A DNA stretch of 64,000 bases from Nemertoderma westbladi (Eukaryota; Xenacoelomorpha; Nemertodermatida; Nemertodermatidae). The stretch is from contig JAUCBJ010007580.1 of NCBI GenBank assembly GCA_032718475.1, forward strand, positions 62,001 through 126,000, in the 5' to 3' direction. Numbering within the stretch: position 1 is the stretch's first letter; each line of letters begins with the position of its first letter. The translations under genes and the position numbers were made by a program. Positions 40,117 to 58,100 of the stretch are shown in pieces. The notes under the pieces are model-generated. The model ran no database searches and had not been told where the DNA came from. It saw only the letters and a program-made list of their open reading frames with translations.

Positions 40117-43100
40117 TATTTATAGAAAGAACCCTGGATACACTGACCCACATTCCTTTTTATAATTTATATAAAGAACCCTGGATACACTGACCCACGC
40201 CTTTTTATAATTTATAGAAAGAACCGGATACACTGACCCACACCTTTTTATAATTTATAGAAAGAACCATGGATACACTGACACACACCTTTTTATAATT
40301 TATATAAAGAACCCTGGATACACTGACACACACCTTTTTATAATTTATAGAAAGAACCATGGATACACTGACACACACCTTTTTATAATTTATATAAAGA
40401 AACCCTGGATACACTGACACACACATTTTTATAATTTATAGAAAGAACCATGGATACACTGACACACACCTTTTTATAATTTATATAAAGAACCCTGGAT
40501 ACACTGACCCACACCTTTTTATAATTTATAGAAAGAACCATGGATACACTGACCCACACCTTTTTATAATTTATAGAAAGAACCATGGATACACTGACAC
40601 ACACCTTTTTATAATTTATAGAAAGAACCCTGGATACACTGACCCACACCTTTTTATAATTTATAGAAAGAACCATGGATACACTGACACACACCTTTTT
40701 ATAATTTATAGAAAGAACCATGGATACACTGACACACACCTTTTTATAATTTATATAAAGAACCCTGGATACACTGACACACACCTTTTTATAATTTATA
40801 GAAAGAACCATGGATACACTGACCCACACCTTTTTATAATTTATAGAAAGAACCATGGATACACTGACACACACCTTTTTATAATTTATAGAAAGAACCC
40901 TGGATACACTGACCCACACCTTTTTATAATTTATAGAAAGAACCATGGATACACTGACACACACCTTTTTATAATTTATAGAAAGAACCATGGATAGACT
41001 GACACACACCTTTTTATAATTTATATAAAGAACCCTGGATACACTGACACACACCTTTTTATAATTTATAGAAAGAACCATGGATACACTGACCCACACC
41101 TTTTTATAATTTATAGAAAGAACCATGGATACACTGACACACACCTTTTTATAATTTATAGAAAGAACCCTGGATACACTGACCCACACCTTTTTATAAT
41201 TTATAGAAAGAACCCTGGATACACTGACCCACACCTTTTTATAATTTATATAAAGAACCCTGGATACACTGACACACACCTTTTTAAGATTTATAGAAAG
41301 AACCCTGGATACACTGACCCACACCTTTTTATAATTTATAGTAAGAACCCTGGATACACTGACCCACACCTTTTTATAATTTATATAAAGAACCCTGGAT
41401 ACACTGACACACACCTTTTTATGATTTATAGAAAGAACCCTGGATACACTGACCCACACCTTTTTATAATTTATAGAAAGAACCCTGGATACACTGACCC
41501 ACACCTTTTTATAATTTATAGAAAGAACCCTGGATACACTAACCCACATACCTTTTTAAGATTTATAGAAAGAACCCTGGATACACTGACCCACACCTTT
41601 TTATAATTTATAGTAAGAACCCTGGATACACTGACACACACCTTTTTAAGATTTATAGAAAGAACCCTGGATACACTGACACACACCTTTTTATAATTTA
41701 TAGAAAGAACCCTGGATACACTGACCCACACCTTTTTATAATTTATAGTAAGAACCCTGGATACACTGACCCACACCTTTTTATAATTTATAGAAAGAAC
41801 CCTGGATACACTGACCCACACCTTTTTATAATTTATAGAAAGAACCCTGGATACACTGACCCACACCTTTTTATAATTTATATAAAGAACCCTGGATACA
41901 CTGACACACACCTTTTTATAATTTATATAAAGAACCCTGGATACACTGACACACACCTTTTTAAGATTTATAGAAAGAACCCTGGATACACTGACCCACA
42001 CCTTTTTATAATTTATAGTAAGAACCCTGGATACACTGACCCACACCTTTTTATAATTTATAGAAAGAACCATGGATACACTGACCCACACCTTTTTATA
42101 ATTTATAGAAAGAACCATGGATACACTGACACACACCTTTTTATAATTTATAGAAAGAACCCTGGATACACTGACCCACACCTTTTTATAATTTATAGAA
42201 AGAACCATGGATACACTGACACACACCTTTTTATAATTTATATAAAGAACCCTGGATACACTGACACACACCTTTTTATAATTTATAGAAAGAACCATGG
42301 ATACACTGACCCACACCTTTTTATAATTTATAGAAAGAACCATGGATACACTGACACACACCTTTTTATAATTTATAGAAAGAACCCTGGATACACTGAC
42401 CCACACCTTTTTATAATTTATAGAAAGAACCATGGATACACTGACACACACCTTTTTATAATTTATAGAAAGAACCATGGATACACTGACACACACCTTT
42501 TTATAATTTATATAAAGAACCCTGGATACACTGACACACACCTTTTTATAATTTATAGAAAGAACCATGGATACACTGACCCACACCTTTTTATAATTTA
42601 TAGAAAGAACCATGGATACACTGACACACACCTTTTTATAATTTATAGAAAGAACCCTGGATACACTGACCCACACCTTTTTATAATTTATAGAAAGAAC
42701 CCTGGATACACTGACCCACACCTTTTTATAATTTATATAAAGAACCCTGGATACACTGACACACACCTTTTTAAGATTTATAGAAAGAACCCTGGATACA
42801 CTGACCCACACCTTTTTATAATTTATAGTAAGAACCCTGGATACACTGACCCACACCTTTTTATAATTTATATAAAGAACCCTGGATACACTGACACACA
42901 TCTTTTTATGATTTATAGAAAGAACCCTGGATACACTGACCCACACCTTTTTATAATTTATAGAAAGAACCCTGGATACACTGACCCACACCTTTTTATA
43001 ATTTATAGAAAGAACCCTGGATACACTGACCCACACCTTTTTATAATTTATATAAAGAACCCTGGATACACTGACACACACCTTTTTAAGATTTATAGAA

Positions 43101-46100
43101 AGAACCCTGGATACACTGACCCACACCTTTTTATAATTTATAGTAAGAACCCTGGATACACTGACCCACACCTTTTTATAATTTATAGAAAGAACCCTGG
43201 ATACACTAACCCACATACCTTTTTAAGATTTATAGAAAGAACCCTGGATACACTGACCCACACCTTTTTATAATTTATAGTAAGAACCCTGGATACACTG
43301 ACACACACCTTTTTAAGATTTATAGAAAGAACCCTGGATACACTGACACACACCTTTTTATAATTTATAGAAAGAACCGTGGATACACTGACCCACACCT
43401 TTTTATAATTTATAGTAAGAACCCTGGATACACTGACCCACACCTTTTTATAATTTATAGAAAGAACCCTGGATACACTGACCCACACCTTTTTATAATT
43501 TATAGAAAGAACCCTGGATACACTGACCCACACCTTTTTATAATTTATATAAAGAACCCTGGATACACTGACACACACCTTTTTATAATTTATATAAAGA
43601 ACCCTGGATACACTGACACACACCTTTTTAAGATTTATAGAAAGAACATTGGATACACTGACCCACACCTTTTTATAATTTATAGTAAGAACCCTGGATA
43701 CACTGACCCACACCTTTTTATAATTTATAGAAAGAACCCTGGATACACTGACACACACCTTTTTAAGATTTATAGAAAGAACCCTGGATACACTGACCCA
43801 CACCTTTTTATAATTTATATAAAGAACCCTGGATACACTGACACACACCTTTTTATAATTTATAGAAAGAACCATGGATACACTGACACACACCTTTTTA
43901 TAATTTATAGAAGAACCCTGGATACACTGACCCACACCTTTTTATAATTTATATAAAGAACCCTGGATACACTGACACACACCTTTTTAAGATTTATAGA
44001 AAGAACCCTGGATACACTGACACACACCTTTTTATAATTTATATAAAGAACCCTGGATACACTGACACACACCTTTTTATAATTTATAGAAAGAACCATG
44101 GATACACTGACACACACCTTTTTAAGATTTATAGAAAGAACCCTGGATACACTGACCCACACCTTTTTATAATTTATAGAAAGAACCCTGGATACACTAA
44201 CCCACACCTTTTTATAATTTATATAAAGAACCCTGGATACACTGACACACACCTTTTTATAATTTATAGAAAGAACCCTGGATACACTGACCCACACCTT
44301 TTTATAATTTATATAAAGAACCCTGGATACACTGACACACACCTTTTTATAATCTATAGAAAGAACCCTGGATACACTGACCCACACCTTTTTATAATTT
44401 ATATAAAGAACCCTGGATACACTGACACACACCTTTTTAAGATTTATAGAAAGAACCCTGGATACACTGACCCACACCTTTTTATAATTTATAGAAAGAA
44501 CCCTGGATACACTGACCCACATACCTTTTTATAATTTATATAAAGAACCCTGGATACACTGACACACACCTTTTTATAATTTATAGAAAGAACCCTGGAT
44601 ACACTGACCCACACCTTTTTATAATTTATATAAAGAACCCTGGATACACTGACACACACCTTTTTATAATTTATAGAAAGAACCCTGGATACACTGACCC
44701 ACATACCTTTTTATAATTTATATAAAGAACCCTGGATACACTGACACACACCTTTTTATAATTTATAGAAAGAACCCTGGATACACTGACCCACACCTTT
44801 TTATAATTTATATAAAGAACCCTGGATACACTGACACACACCTTTTTAAGATTTATAGAAAGAACCCTGGATACACTGACCCACACCTTTTTATAATTTA
44901 TAGAAAGAACCCTGGATACACTGACACACACCTTTTTAAGATTTATAGAAAGAACCCTGGATACACTGACCCACACCTTTTTATAATTTATAGAAAGAAC
45001 CCTGGATACACTGACACACACCTTTTTATAATTTATATAAAGAACCCTGGAGACACTGACACACACCTTTTTAAGATTTATAGAAAGAACCCTGGATACA
45101 CTGACCCACACCTTTTTATAATTTATATAAAGAACCCTGGATACACTGACACACACCTTTTTAAGATTTATAGAAAGAACCCTGGATACACTGACCCACA
45201 CCTTTTTATAATTTATAGAAAGAACCCTGGATACACTGACACACACCTTTTTAAGATTTATAGAAAGAACCCTGGATACACTGACACACACCTTTTTATA
45301 ATTTATAGAAAGAACCCTGGATACACTGACACACACCTTTTTATAATTTATATAAAGAACCCTGGATACACTGACACACACCTTTTTAAGATTTATAGAA
45401 AGAACCCTGGATACACTGACCCACACCTTTTTATAATTTATAGAAAGAACCCTGGATACACTGACACACACCTTTTTATAATTTATATAAAGAACCCTGG
45501 ATACACTGACACACACCTTTTTAAGATTTATAGATTGAACCCTGGATACACTGACCCACACCTTTTTATAATTTATAGAAAGAACCATGGATACACTGAC
45601 ACACACCTTTTTATAATTTATAGAAAGAACCCTGGATACACTGACCCACACCTTTTTATAATTTATAGAAAGAACCATGGATACACTGACACACACCTTT
45701 TTATAATTTATAGAAAGAACCATGGATACACTGACACACACCTTTTTATAATTTATATAAAGAACCCTGGATACACTGACACACACCTTTTTATAATTTA
45801 TAGAAAGAACCATGGATACACTGACCCACACCTTTTTATAATTTATATAAAGAACCCTGGATACACTGACACACACCTTTTTATAATTTATAGAAAGAAC
45901 CCTGGATACACTGACCCACACCTTTTTATAATTTATAGAAAGAACCCTGGATACACTGACCCACACCTTTTTATAATTTATATAAAGAACCCTGGATACA
46001 CTGACACACACCTTTTTAAGATTTATAGAAAGAACCCTGGATACACTGACCCACACCTTTTTATAATTTATAGTAAGAACCCTGGATACACTGACCCACA

Positions 46101-49100
46101 CCTTTTTATAATTTATATAAAGAACCCTGGATACACTGACACACATCTTTTTATGATTTATAGAAAGAACCCTGGATACACTGACCCACACCTTTTTATA
46201 ATTTATAGAAAGAACCCTGGATACACTGACCCACACCTTTTTATAATTTATAGAAAGAACCCTGGATACACTGACCCACACCTTTTTATAATTTATATAA
46301 AGAACCCTGGATACACTGACACACACCTTTTTAAGATTTATAGAAAGAACCCTGGATACACTGACCCACACCTTTTTATAATTTATAGTAAGAACCCTGG
46401 ATACACTGACCCACACCTTTTTATAATTTATAGAAAGAACCCTGGATACACTAACCCACATACCTTTTTAAGATTTATAGAAAGAACCCTGGATACACTG
46501 ACCCACACCTTTTTATAATTTATAGTAAGAACCCTGGATACACTGACACACACCTTTTTAAGATTTATAGAAAGAACCCTGGATACACTGACACACACCT
46601 TTTTATAATTTATAGAAAGAACCCTGGATACACTGACCCACACCTTTTTATAATTTATAGTAAGAACCCTGGATACACTGACCCACACCTTTTTATAATT
46701 TATAGAAAGAACCCTGGATACACTGACCCACACCTTTTTATAATTTATAGAAAGAACCCTGGATACACTGACCCACACCTTTTTATAATTTATATAAAGA
46801 ACCCTGGATACACTGACACACACCTTTTTATAATTTATATAAAGAACCCTGGATACACTGACACACACCTTTTTAAGATTTATAGAAAGAACCCTGGATA
46901 CACTGACCCACACCTTTTTATAATTTATAGTAAGAACCCTGGATACACTGACCCACACCTTTTTATAATTTATAGAAAGAACCCTGGATACACTGACACA
47001 CACCTTTTTAAGATTTATAGAAAGAATCCTGGATACACTGACCCACACCTTTTTATAATTTATATAAAGAACCCTGGATACACTGACACACACCTTTTTA
47101 TAATTTATAGAAAGAACCATGGATACACTGACACACACCTTTTTATAATTTATAGAAAGAACCCTGGATACACTGACCCACACCTTTTTATAATTTATAT
47201 AAAGAACCCTGGATACACTGACACACACCTTTTTAAGATTTATAGAAAGAACCCTGGATACACTGACACACACCTTTTTATAATTTATATAAAGAACCCT
47301 GGATACACTGACACACACCTTTTTATAATTTATAGAAAGAACCATGGATACACTGACACACACCTTTTTAAGATTTATAGAAAGAACCCTGGATACACTG
47401 ACCCACACCTTTTTATAATTTATAGAAAGAACCCTGGATACACTGACCCACACCTTTTTATAATTTATATAAAGAACCCTGGATACACTGACACACACCT
47501 TTTTATAATTTATAGAAAGAACCCTGGATACACTGACCCACACCTTTTTATAATTTATATAAAGAACCCTGGATACACTGACACACACCTTTTTATAATC
47601 TATAGAAAGAACCCTGGATACACTGACCCACACCTTTTTATAATTTATATAAAGAACCCTGGATACACTGACACACACCTTTTTAAGATTTATAGAAAGA
47701 ACCCTGGATACACTGACCCACACCTTTTTATAATTTATAGAAAGAACCCTGGATACACTGACCCACATACCTTTTTATAATTTATATAAAGAACCCTGGA
47801 TACACTGACACACACCTTTTTATAATTTATAGAAAGAACCCTGGATACACTGACCCACACCTTTTTATAATTTATATAAAGAACCCTGGATACACTGACA
47901 CACACCTTTTTATAATTTATAGAAAGAACCCTGGATACACTGACCCACATACCTTTTTATAATTTATATAAAGAACCCTGGATACACTGACACACACCTT
48001 TTTATAATTTATAGAAAGAACCCTGGATACACTGACCCACACCTTTTTATAATTTATATAAAGAACCCTGGATACACTGACACACACCTTTTTAAGATTT
48101 ATAGAAAGAACCCTGGATACACTGACCCACACCTTTTTATAATTTATAGAAAGAACCCTGGATACACTGACACACACCTTTTTAAGATTTATAGAAAGAA
48201 CCCTGGATACACTGACCCACACCTTTTTATAATTTATAGAAAGAACCCTGGATACACTGACACACACCTTTTTATAATTTATATAAAGAACCCTGGATAC
48301 ACTGACACACACCTTTTTAAGATTTATAGAAAGAACCCTGGATACACTGACCCACACCTTTTTATAATTTATATAAAGAACCCTGGATACACTGACACAC
48401 ACCTTTTTAAGATTTATAGAAAGAACCCTGGATACACTGACCCACACCTTTTTATAATTTATAGAAAGAACCCTGGATACACTGACACACACCTTTTTAA
48501 GATTTATAGAAAGAACCCTGGATACACTGACACACACCTTTTTATAATTTATATAAAGAACCCTGGATACACTGACACACACCTTTTTAAGATTTATAGA
48601 AAGAACCCTGGATACACTGACCCACACCTTTTTATAATTTATAGAAAGAACCCTGGATACACTGACACACACCTTTTTATAATTTATATAAAGAACCCTG
48701 GATACACTGACACACACCTTTTTAAGATTTATAGAAAGAACCCTGGATACACTGACCCACACCTTTTTATAATTTATAGAAAGAACCCTGGATACACTGA
48801 CCCACACCTTTTTATAATTTATATAAAGAACCCTGGATACACTGACACACACCTTTTTAAGATTTATAGAAAGAACCCTGGATACACTGACCCACACCTT
48901 TTTATAATTTATAGAAAGAACCCTGGATACACTGACCCACACCTTTTTATAATTTATATAAAGAACCCTGGATACACTGACACACACGTCTTTATAATTT
49001 ATAGAAAGAACCCTGGATACACTGACCCACACCTTTTTAAGATTTATAGAAAGAACCCTGGATACACTGACCCACACCTTTTTATAATTTATAGAAAGAA

Positions 49101-52100
49101 CCCTGGATACACTGACCCACACCTTTTTATAATTTATATAAAGAACCCTGGATACACTGACACACACCTTTTTATAATTTATAGAAAGAACCCTGGATAC
49201 ACTGACACACACCTTTTTAAGATTTATAGAAAGAACCCTGGATACACTGACCCACACCTTTTTATAATTTATAGAAAGAACCCTGGATACACTGACCCAC
49301 ACCTTTTTATAATTTATATAAAGAACCCTGGATACACTGACACACACCTTTTTATAATTTTTAGGAAGAACCCTGGATACACTGACACACACCTTTTTAA
49401 GATTTATAGAAAGAACCCTGGATACACTGACACACACCTGTTTAAGATTTATAGAAAGAACCCTGGATACACTGACCCACACCTTTTTATAATTTATAGA
49501 AAGAACCCTGGATACACTGACCCACACCTTTTTATAATTTATATAAAGAACCCTGGATACACTGACACACACCTTTTTAAGATTTATAGAAAGAACCCTG
49601 GATACACTGACCCACACCTTTTTATAATTTATAGAAAGAACCCTGGATACACTGACCCACACCTTTTTATAATTAAGGAACCCTGGATACACTGACACAC
49701 ACCTTTTTATAATTTATAGAAAGAACCCTGGATACACTGACCCACACCTTTTTAAGATTTATAGAAAGAACCCTGGATACACTGACCCACACCTTTTTAT
49801 AATTTATAGAAAGAACCCTGGATACACTGACCCACACCTTTTTATAATTTATATAAAGAACCCTGGATACACTGACACACACCTTTTTATAATTTATATA
49901 AAGAACCCTGGATACACTGACCCACACCTTTGTAAGATTTATAGAAAGAACCCTGGATACACTGACCCACACCTTTATATAATTTATAGAAAGAACCCTG
50001 GATACACTGACCCACACCTTTTTATAATTTATATAAAGAACCCTGGATACACTGACACACACCTTTTTATAATTTATAGAAAGAACCCTGGATACACTGA
50101 CCCACACCTTTTTATAATTTATATAAAGAACCCTGGATACACTGACCCACGCCTTTTTATAATTTATAGAAAGAACCCTGGATACACTGACCCACACCTT
50201 TTTATAATTTATATAAAGAACCCTGGATACACTGACACACACCTTTTTATAATTTATAGAAAGAACCCTGGATACACTGACCCACACCTTTTTATAATTT
50301 ATATAAAGAACCCTGGATACACTGACACACACCTTTTTAAGATTTATAGAAAGAACCCTGGATACACTGACCCACACCTTTTTATAATTTATAGTAAGAA
50401 CCCTGGATACACTGACCCACACCTTTTTATAATTTATAGAAAGAACCCTGGATACACTGACACACACCTTTTTAAGATTTATATAAAGAACCCTGGATAC
50501 ACTGACACACACCTTTTTAAGATTTATAGAAAGAACCCTGGATACACTGACCCACACCTTTTTATAATTTATAGAAAGAACCCTGGATACACTGACCCAC
50601 ACCTTTTTATAATTTATATAAAGAACCCTGGATACACTGACACACACCTTTTTATAATTTATAGAAAGAACCCTGGATACACTGACCCACACCTTTTTAA
50701 GATTTATAGAAAGAACCCTGGATACACTGACCCACACCTTTTTATAATTTATAGAAAGAACCCTGGATACACTGACCCACACCTTTTTATAATTTATATA
50801 AAGAACCCTGGATACACTGACACACACCTTTTTATAATTTATAGAAAGAACCCTGGATACACTGACACACACCTTTTTAAGATTTATAGAAAGAACCCTG
50901 GATACACTGACCCACACCTTTTTATAATTTATAGAAAGAACCCTGGATACACTGACCCACACCTTTTTATAATTTATATAAAGAACCCTGGATACACTGA
51001 CACACACCTTTTTATAATTTATAGGAAGAACCCTGGATACACTGACACACACCTTTTTAAGATTTATAGAAAGAACCCTGGATACACTGACCCACACCTT
51101 TTTATAATTTATAGAAAGAACCCTGGATACACTGACCCACACCTTTTTATAATTTATATAAAGAACCCTGGATACACTGACACACACCTTTTTAAGATTT
51201 ATAGAAAGAACCCTGGATACACTGACCCACACCTTTTTATAATTTATAGAAAGAACCCTGGATACACTGACCCACACCTTTTTATAATTTATATAAAGAA
51301 CCCTGGATACACTGACACACACCTTTTTATAATTTTTAGAAAGAACCCTGGATACACTGACCCACACCTTTTTAAGATTTATAGAAAGAACCCTGGATAC
51401 ACTGACCCACACCTTTTTATAATTTATAGAAAGAACCCTGGATACACTGACCCACACCTTTTTATAATTTATATAAAGAACCCTGGATACACTGACACAC
51501 ACCTTTTTATAATTTATAGAAAAAACCCTGGATACACTGACACACACCTTTTTAAGATTTATAGAAAGAACCCTGGATACACTGACCCACACCTTTTTAT
51601 AATTTATAGAAAGAACCCTGGATACACTGACCCACACCTTTTTATAATTTATATAAAGAACCCTGGATACACTGACACACACCTTTTTATAATTTATAGA
51701 AAGAACCCTGGATACACTGACCCACACCTTTTTAAGATTTATAGAAAGAACCCTGGATACACTGACCCACACCTTTTTATAATTTATAGAAAGAACCCTG
51801 GATACACTGACCCACACCTTTTTATAATTTATATAAAGAACCCTGGATACACTGACACACACCTTTTTATAATTTATATAAAGAACCCTGGATACACTGA
51901 CACACACCTTTTTAAGATTTATAGAAAGAACCCTGGATACACTGACCCACACCTTTTTATGATTTATAGAAAGAACCCTGGATACACTGACCCACACCTT
52001 TTTATAATTTATAGAAAGAACCCTGGATACACTGACCCACACCTTTTTATAATTTATAGAAAGAACCCTGGATACACTAACCCACATACCTTTTTAAGAT

Positions 52101-55100
52101 TTATAGAAAGAACCCTGGATACACTGACCCACACCTTTTTATAATTTATAGTAAGAACCCTGGATACACTGACACACACCTTTTTAAGATTTATAGAAAG
52201 AACCCTGGATACACTGACACACACCTTTTTATAATTTATAGAAAGAACCCTGGATACACTGACCCACACCTTTTTATAATTTATAGTAAGAACCCTGGAT
52301 ACACTGACCCACACCTTTTTATAATTTATAGAAAGAACCCTGGATACACTGACCCACACCTTTTTATAATTTATAGAAAGAACCCTGGATACACTGACCC
52401 ACACCTTTTTATAATTTATATAAAGAACCCTGGATACACTGACACACACCTTTTTATAATTTATATAAAGAACCCTGGATACACTGACACACACCTTTTT
52501 AAGATTTATAGAAAGAACCCTGGATACACTGACCCACACCTTTTTATAATTTATAGTAAGAACCCTGGATACACTGACCCACACCTTTTTATAATTTATA
52601 GAAAGAACCATGGATACACTGACCCACACCTTTTTATAATTTATAGAAAGAACCATGGATACACTGACACACACCTTTTTATAATTTATAGAAAGAACCC
52701 TGGATACACTGACCCACACCTTTTTATAATTTATAGAAAGAACCATGGATACACTGACACACACCTTTTTATAATTTATATAAAGAACCCTGGATACACT
52801 GACACACACCTTTTTATAATTTATAGAAAGAACCATGGATACACTGACCCACACCTTTTTATAATTTATAGAAAGAACCATGGATACACTGACACACACC
52901 TTTTTATAATTTATAGAAAGAACCCTGGATACACTGACCCACACCTTTTTATAATTTATAGAAAGAACCATGGATACACTGACACACACCTTTTTATAAT
53001 TTATAGAAAGAACCATGGATACACTGACACACACCTTTTTATAATTTATATAAAGAACCCTGGATACACTGACACACACCTTTTTATAATTTATAGAAAG
53101 AACCATGGATACACTGACCCACACCTTTTTATAATTTATAGAAAGAACCATGGATACACTGACACACACCTTTTTATAATTTATAGAAAGAACCCTGGAT
53201 ACACTGACCCACACCTTTTTATAATTTATAGAAAGAACCCTGGATACACTGACCCACACCTTTTTATAATTTATATAAAGAACCCTGGATACACTGACAC
53301 ACACCTTTTTAAGATTTATAGAAAGAACCCTGGATACACTGACCCACACCTTTTTATAATTTATAGTAAGAACCCTGGATACACTGACCCACACCTTTTT
53401 ATAATTTATATAAAGAACCCTGGATACACTGACACACATCTTTTTATGATTTATAGAAAGAACCCTGGATACACTGACCCACACCTTTTTATAATTTATA
53501 GAAAGAACCCTGGATACACTGACCCACACCTTTTTATAATTTATAGAAAGAACCCTGGATACACTGACCCACACCTTTTTATAATTTATATAAAGAACCC
53601 TGGATACACTGACACACACCTTTTTAAGATTTATAGAAAGAACCCTGGATACACTGACCCACACCTTTTTATAATTTATAGTAAGAACCCTGGATACACT
53701 GACCCACACCTTTTTATAATTTATAGAAAGAACCCTGGATACACTAACCCACATACCTTTTTAAGATTTATAGAAAGAACCCTGGATACACTGACCCACA
53801 CCTTTTTATAATTTATAGTAAGAACCCTGGATACACTGACACACACCTTTTTAAGATTTATAGAAAGAACCCTGGATACACTGACACACACCTTTTTATA
53901 ATTTATAGAAAGAACCCTGGATACACTGACCCACACCTTTTTATAATTTATAGTAAGAACCCTGGATACACTGACCCACACCTTTTTATAATTTATAGAA
54001 AGAACCCTGGATACACTGACCCACACCTTTTTATAATTTATAGAAAGAACCCTGGATACACTGACCCACACCTTTTTATAATTTATATAAAGAACCCTGG
54101 ATACACTGACACACACCTTTTTATAATTTATATAAAGAACCCTGGATACACTGACACACACCTTTTTAAGATTTATAGAAAGAACCCTGGATACACTGAC
54201 CCACACCTTTTTATAATTTATAGTAAGAACCCTGGATACACTGACCCACACCTTTTTATAATTTATAGAAAGAACCCTGGATACACTGACACACACCTTT
54301 TTAAGATTTATAGAAAGAACCCTGGATACACTGACCCACACCTTTTTATAATTTATATAAAGAACCCTGGATACACTGACACACACCTTTTTATAATTTA
54401 TAGAAAGAACCATGGATACACTGACACACACCTTTTTATAATTTATAGAAAGAACCCTGGATACACTGACCCACACCTTTTTATAATTTATATAAAGAAC
54501 CCTGGATACACTGACACACACCTTTTTAAGATTTATAGAAAGAACCCTGGATACACTGACACACACCTTTTTATAATTTATATAAAGAACCCTGGATACA
54601 CTGACACACACCTTTTTATAATTTATAGAAAGAACCATGGATACACTGACACACACCTTTTTAAGATTTATAGAAAGAACCCTGGATACACTGACCCACA
54701 CCTTTTTATAATTTATAGAAAGAACCCTGGATACACTAACCCACACCTTTTTATAATTTATATAAAGAACCCTGGATACACTGACACACACCTTTTTATA
54801 ATTTATAGAAAGAACCCTGGATACACTGACCCACACCTTTTTATAATTTATATAAAGAACCCTGGATACACTGACACACACCTTTTTATAATCTATAGAA
54901 AGAACCCTGGATACACTGACCCACACCTTTTTATAATTTATATAAAGAACCCTGGATACACTGACACACACCTTTTTAAGATTTATAGAAAGAACCCTGG
55001 ATACACTGACCCACACCTTTTTATAATTTATAGAAAGAACCCTGGATACACTGACCCACGCCTTTTTATAATTTATAGAAAGAACCCTGGATACACTGAC

Positions 55101-58100
55101 CCACACCTTTTTATAATTTATATAAAGAACCCTGGATACACTGACACACACCTTTTTATAATTTATAGAAAGAACCCTGGATACACTGACCCACACCTTT
55201 TTATAATTTATATAAAGAACCCTGGATACACTGACACACACCTTTTTAAGATTTATAGAAAGAACCCTGGATACACTGACCCACACCTTTTTATAATTTA
55301 TAGTAAGAACCCTGGATACACTGACCCACACCTTTTTATAATTTATAGAAAGAACCCTGGATACACTGACACACACCTTTTTAAGATTTATATAAAGAAC
55401 CCTGGATACACTGACACACACCTTTTTAAGATTTATAGAAAGAACCCTGGATACACTGACCCACACCTTTTTATAATTTATAGAAAGAACCCTGGATACA
55501 CTGACCCACACCTTTTTATAATTTATATAAAGAACCCTGGATACACTGACACACACCTTTTTATAATTTATAGAAAGAACCCTGGATACACTGACCCACA
55601 CCTTTTTAAGATTTATAGAAAGAACCCTGGATACACTGACCCACACCTTTTTATAATTTATAGAAAGAACCCTGGATACACTGACCCACACCTTTTTATA
55701 ATTTATATAAAGAACCCTGGATACACTGACACACACCTTTTTATAATTTATAGAAAGAACCCTGGATACACTGACACACACCTTTTTAAGATTTATAGAA
55801 AGAACCCTGGATACACTGACCCACACCTTTTTATAATTTATAGAAAGAACCCTGGATACACTGACCCACACCTTTTTATAATTTATATAAAGAACCCTGG
55901 ATACACTGACACACACCTTTTTATAATTTATAGGAAGAACCCTGGATACACTGACACACACCTTTTTAAGATTTATAGAAAGAACCCTGGATACACTGAC
56001 CCACACCTTTTTATAATTTATAGAAAGAACCCTGGATACACTGACCCACACCTTTTTATAATTTATATAAAGAACCCTGGATACACTGACACACACCTTT
56101 TTAAGATTTATAGAAAGAACCCTGGATACACTGACCCACACCTTTTTATAATTTATAGAAAGAACCCTGGATACACTGACCCACACCTTTTTATAATTTA
56201 TATAAAGAACCCTGGATACACTGACACACACCTTTTTATAATTTTTAGAAAGAACCCTGGATACACTGACCCACACCTTTTTAAGATTTATAGAAAGAAC
56301 CCTGGATACACTGACCCACACCTTTTTATAATTTATAGAAAGAACCCTGGATACACTGACCCACACCTTTTTATAATTTATATAAAGAACCCTGGATACA
56401 CTGACACACACCTTTTTATAATTTATAGAAAAAACCCTGGATACACTGACACACACCTTTTTAAGATTTATAGAAAGAACCCTGGATACACTGACCCACA
56501 CCTTTTTATAATTTATAGAAAGAACCCTGGATACACTGACCCACACCTTTTTATAATTTATATAAAGAACCCTGGATACACTGACACACACCTTTTTATA
56601 ATTTATAGAAAGAACCCTGGATACACTGACCCACACCTTTTTAAGATTTATAGAAAGAACCCTGGATACACTGACCCACACCTTTTTATAATTTATAGAA
56701 AGAACCCTGGATACACTGACCCACACCTTTTTATAATTTATATAAAGAACCCTGGATACACTGACACACACCTTTTTATAATTTATATAAAGAACCCTGG
56801 ATACACTGACACACACCTTTTTAAGATTTATAGAAAGAACCCTGGATACACTGACCCACACCTTTTTATGATTTATAGAAAGAACCCTGGATACACTGAC
56901 CCACACCTTTTTATAATTTATAGAAAGAACCCTGGATACACTGACCCACACCTTTTTATAATTTATAGAAAGAACCCTGGATACACTAACCCACATACCT
57001 TTTTAAGATTTATAGAAAGAACCCTGGATACACTGACCCACACCTTTTTATAATTTATAGTAAGAACCCTGGATACACTGACACACACCTTTTTAAGATT
57101 TATAGAAAGAACCCTGGATACACTGACACACACCTTTTTATAATTTATAGAAAGAACCCTGGATACACTGACCCACACCTTTTTATAATTTATAGTAAGA
57201 ACCCTGGATACACTGACCCACACCTTTTTATAATTTATAGAAAGAACCCTGGATACACTGACCCACACCTTTTTATAATTTATAGAAAGAACCCTGGATA
57301 CACTGACCCACACCTTTTTATAATTTATATAAAGAACCCTGGATACACTGACACACACCTTTTTATAATTTATATAAAGAACCCTGGATACACTGACACA
57401 CACCTTTTTAAGATTTATAGAAAGAACCCTGGATACACTGACCCACACCTTTTTATAATTTATAGAAAGAACCATGGATACACTGACCCACACCTTTTTA
57501 TAATTTATAGAAAGAACCATGGATACACTGACACACACCTTTTTATAATTTATAGAAAGAACCCTGGATACACTGACCCACACCTTTTTATAATTTATAG
57601 AAAGAACCATGGATACACTGACACACACCTTTTTATAATTTATATAAAGAACCCTGGATACACTGACACACACCTTTTTATAATTTATAGAAAGAACCAT
57701 GGATACACTGACCCACACCTTTTTATAATTTATAGAAAGAACCATGGATACACTGACACACACCTTTTTATAATTTATAGAAAGAACCCTGGATACACTG
57801 ACCCACACCTTTTTATAATTTATAGAAAGAACCATGGATACACTGACACACACCTTTTTATAATTTATAGAAAGAACCATGGATACACTGACACACACCT
57901 TTTTATAATTTATATAAAGAACCCTGGATACACTGACACACACCTTTTTATAATTTATAGAAAGAACCATGGATACACTGACCCACACCTTTTTATAATT
58001 TATAGAAAGAACCATGGATACACTGACACACACCTTTTTATAATTTATAGAAAGAACCCTGGATACACTGACCCACACCTTTTTATAATTTATAGAAAGA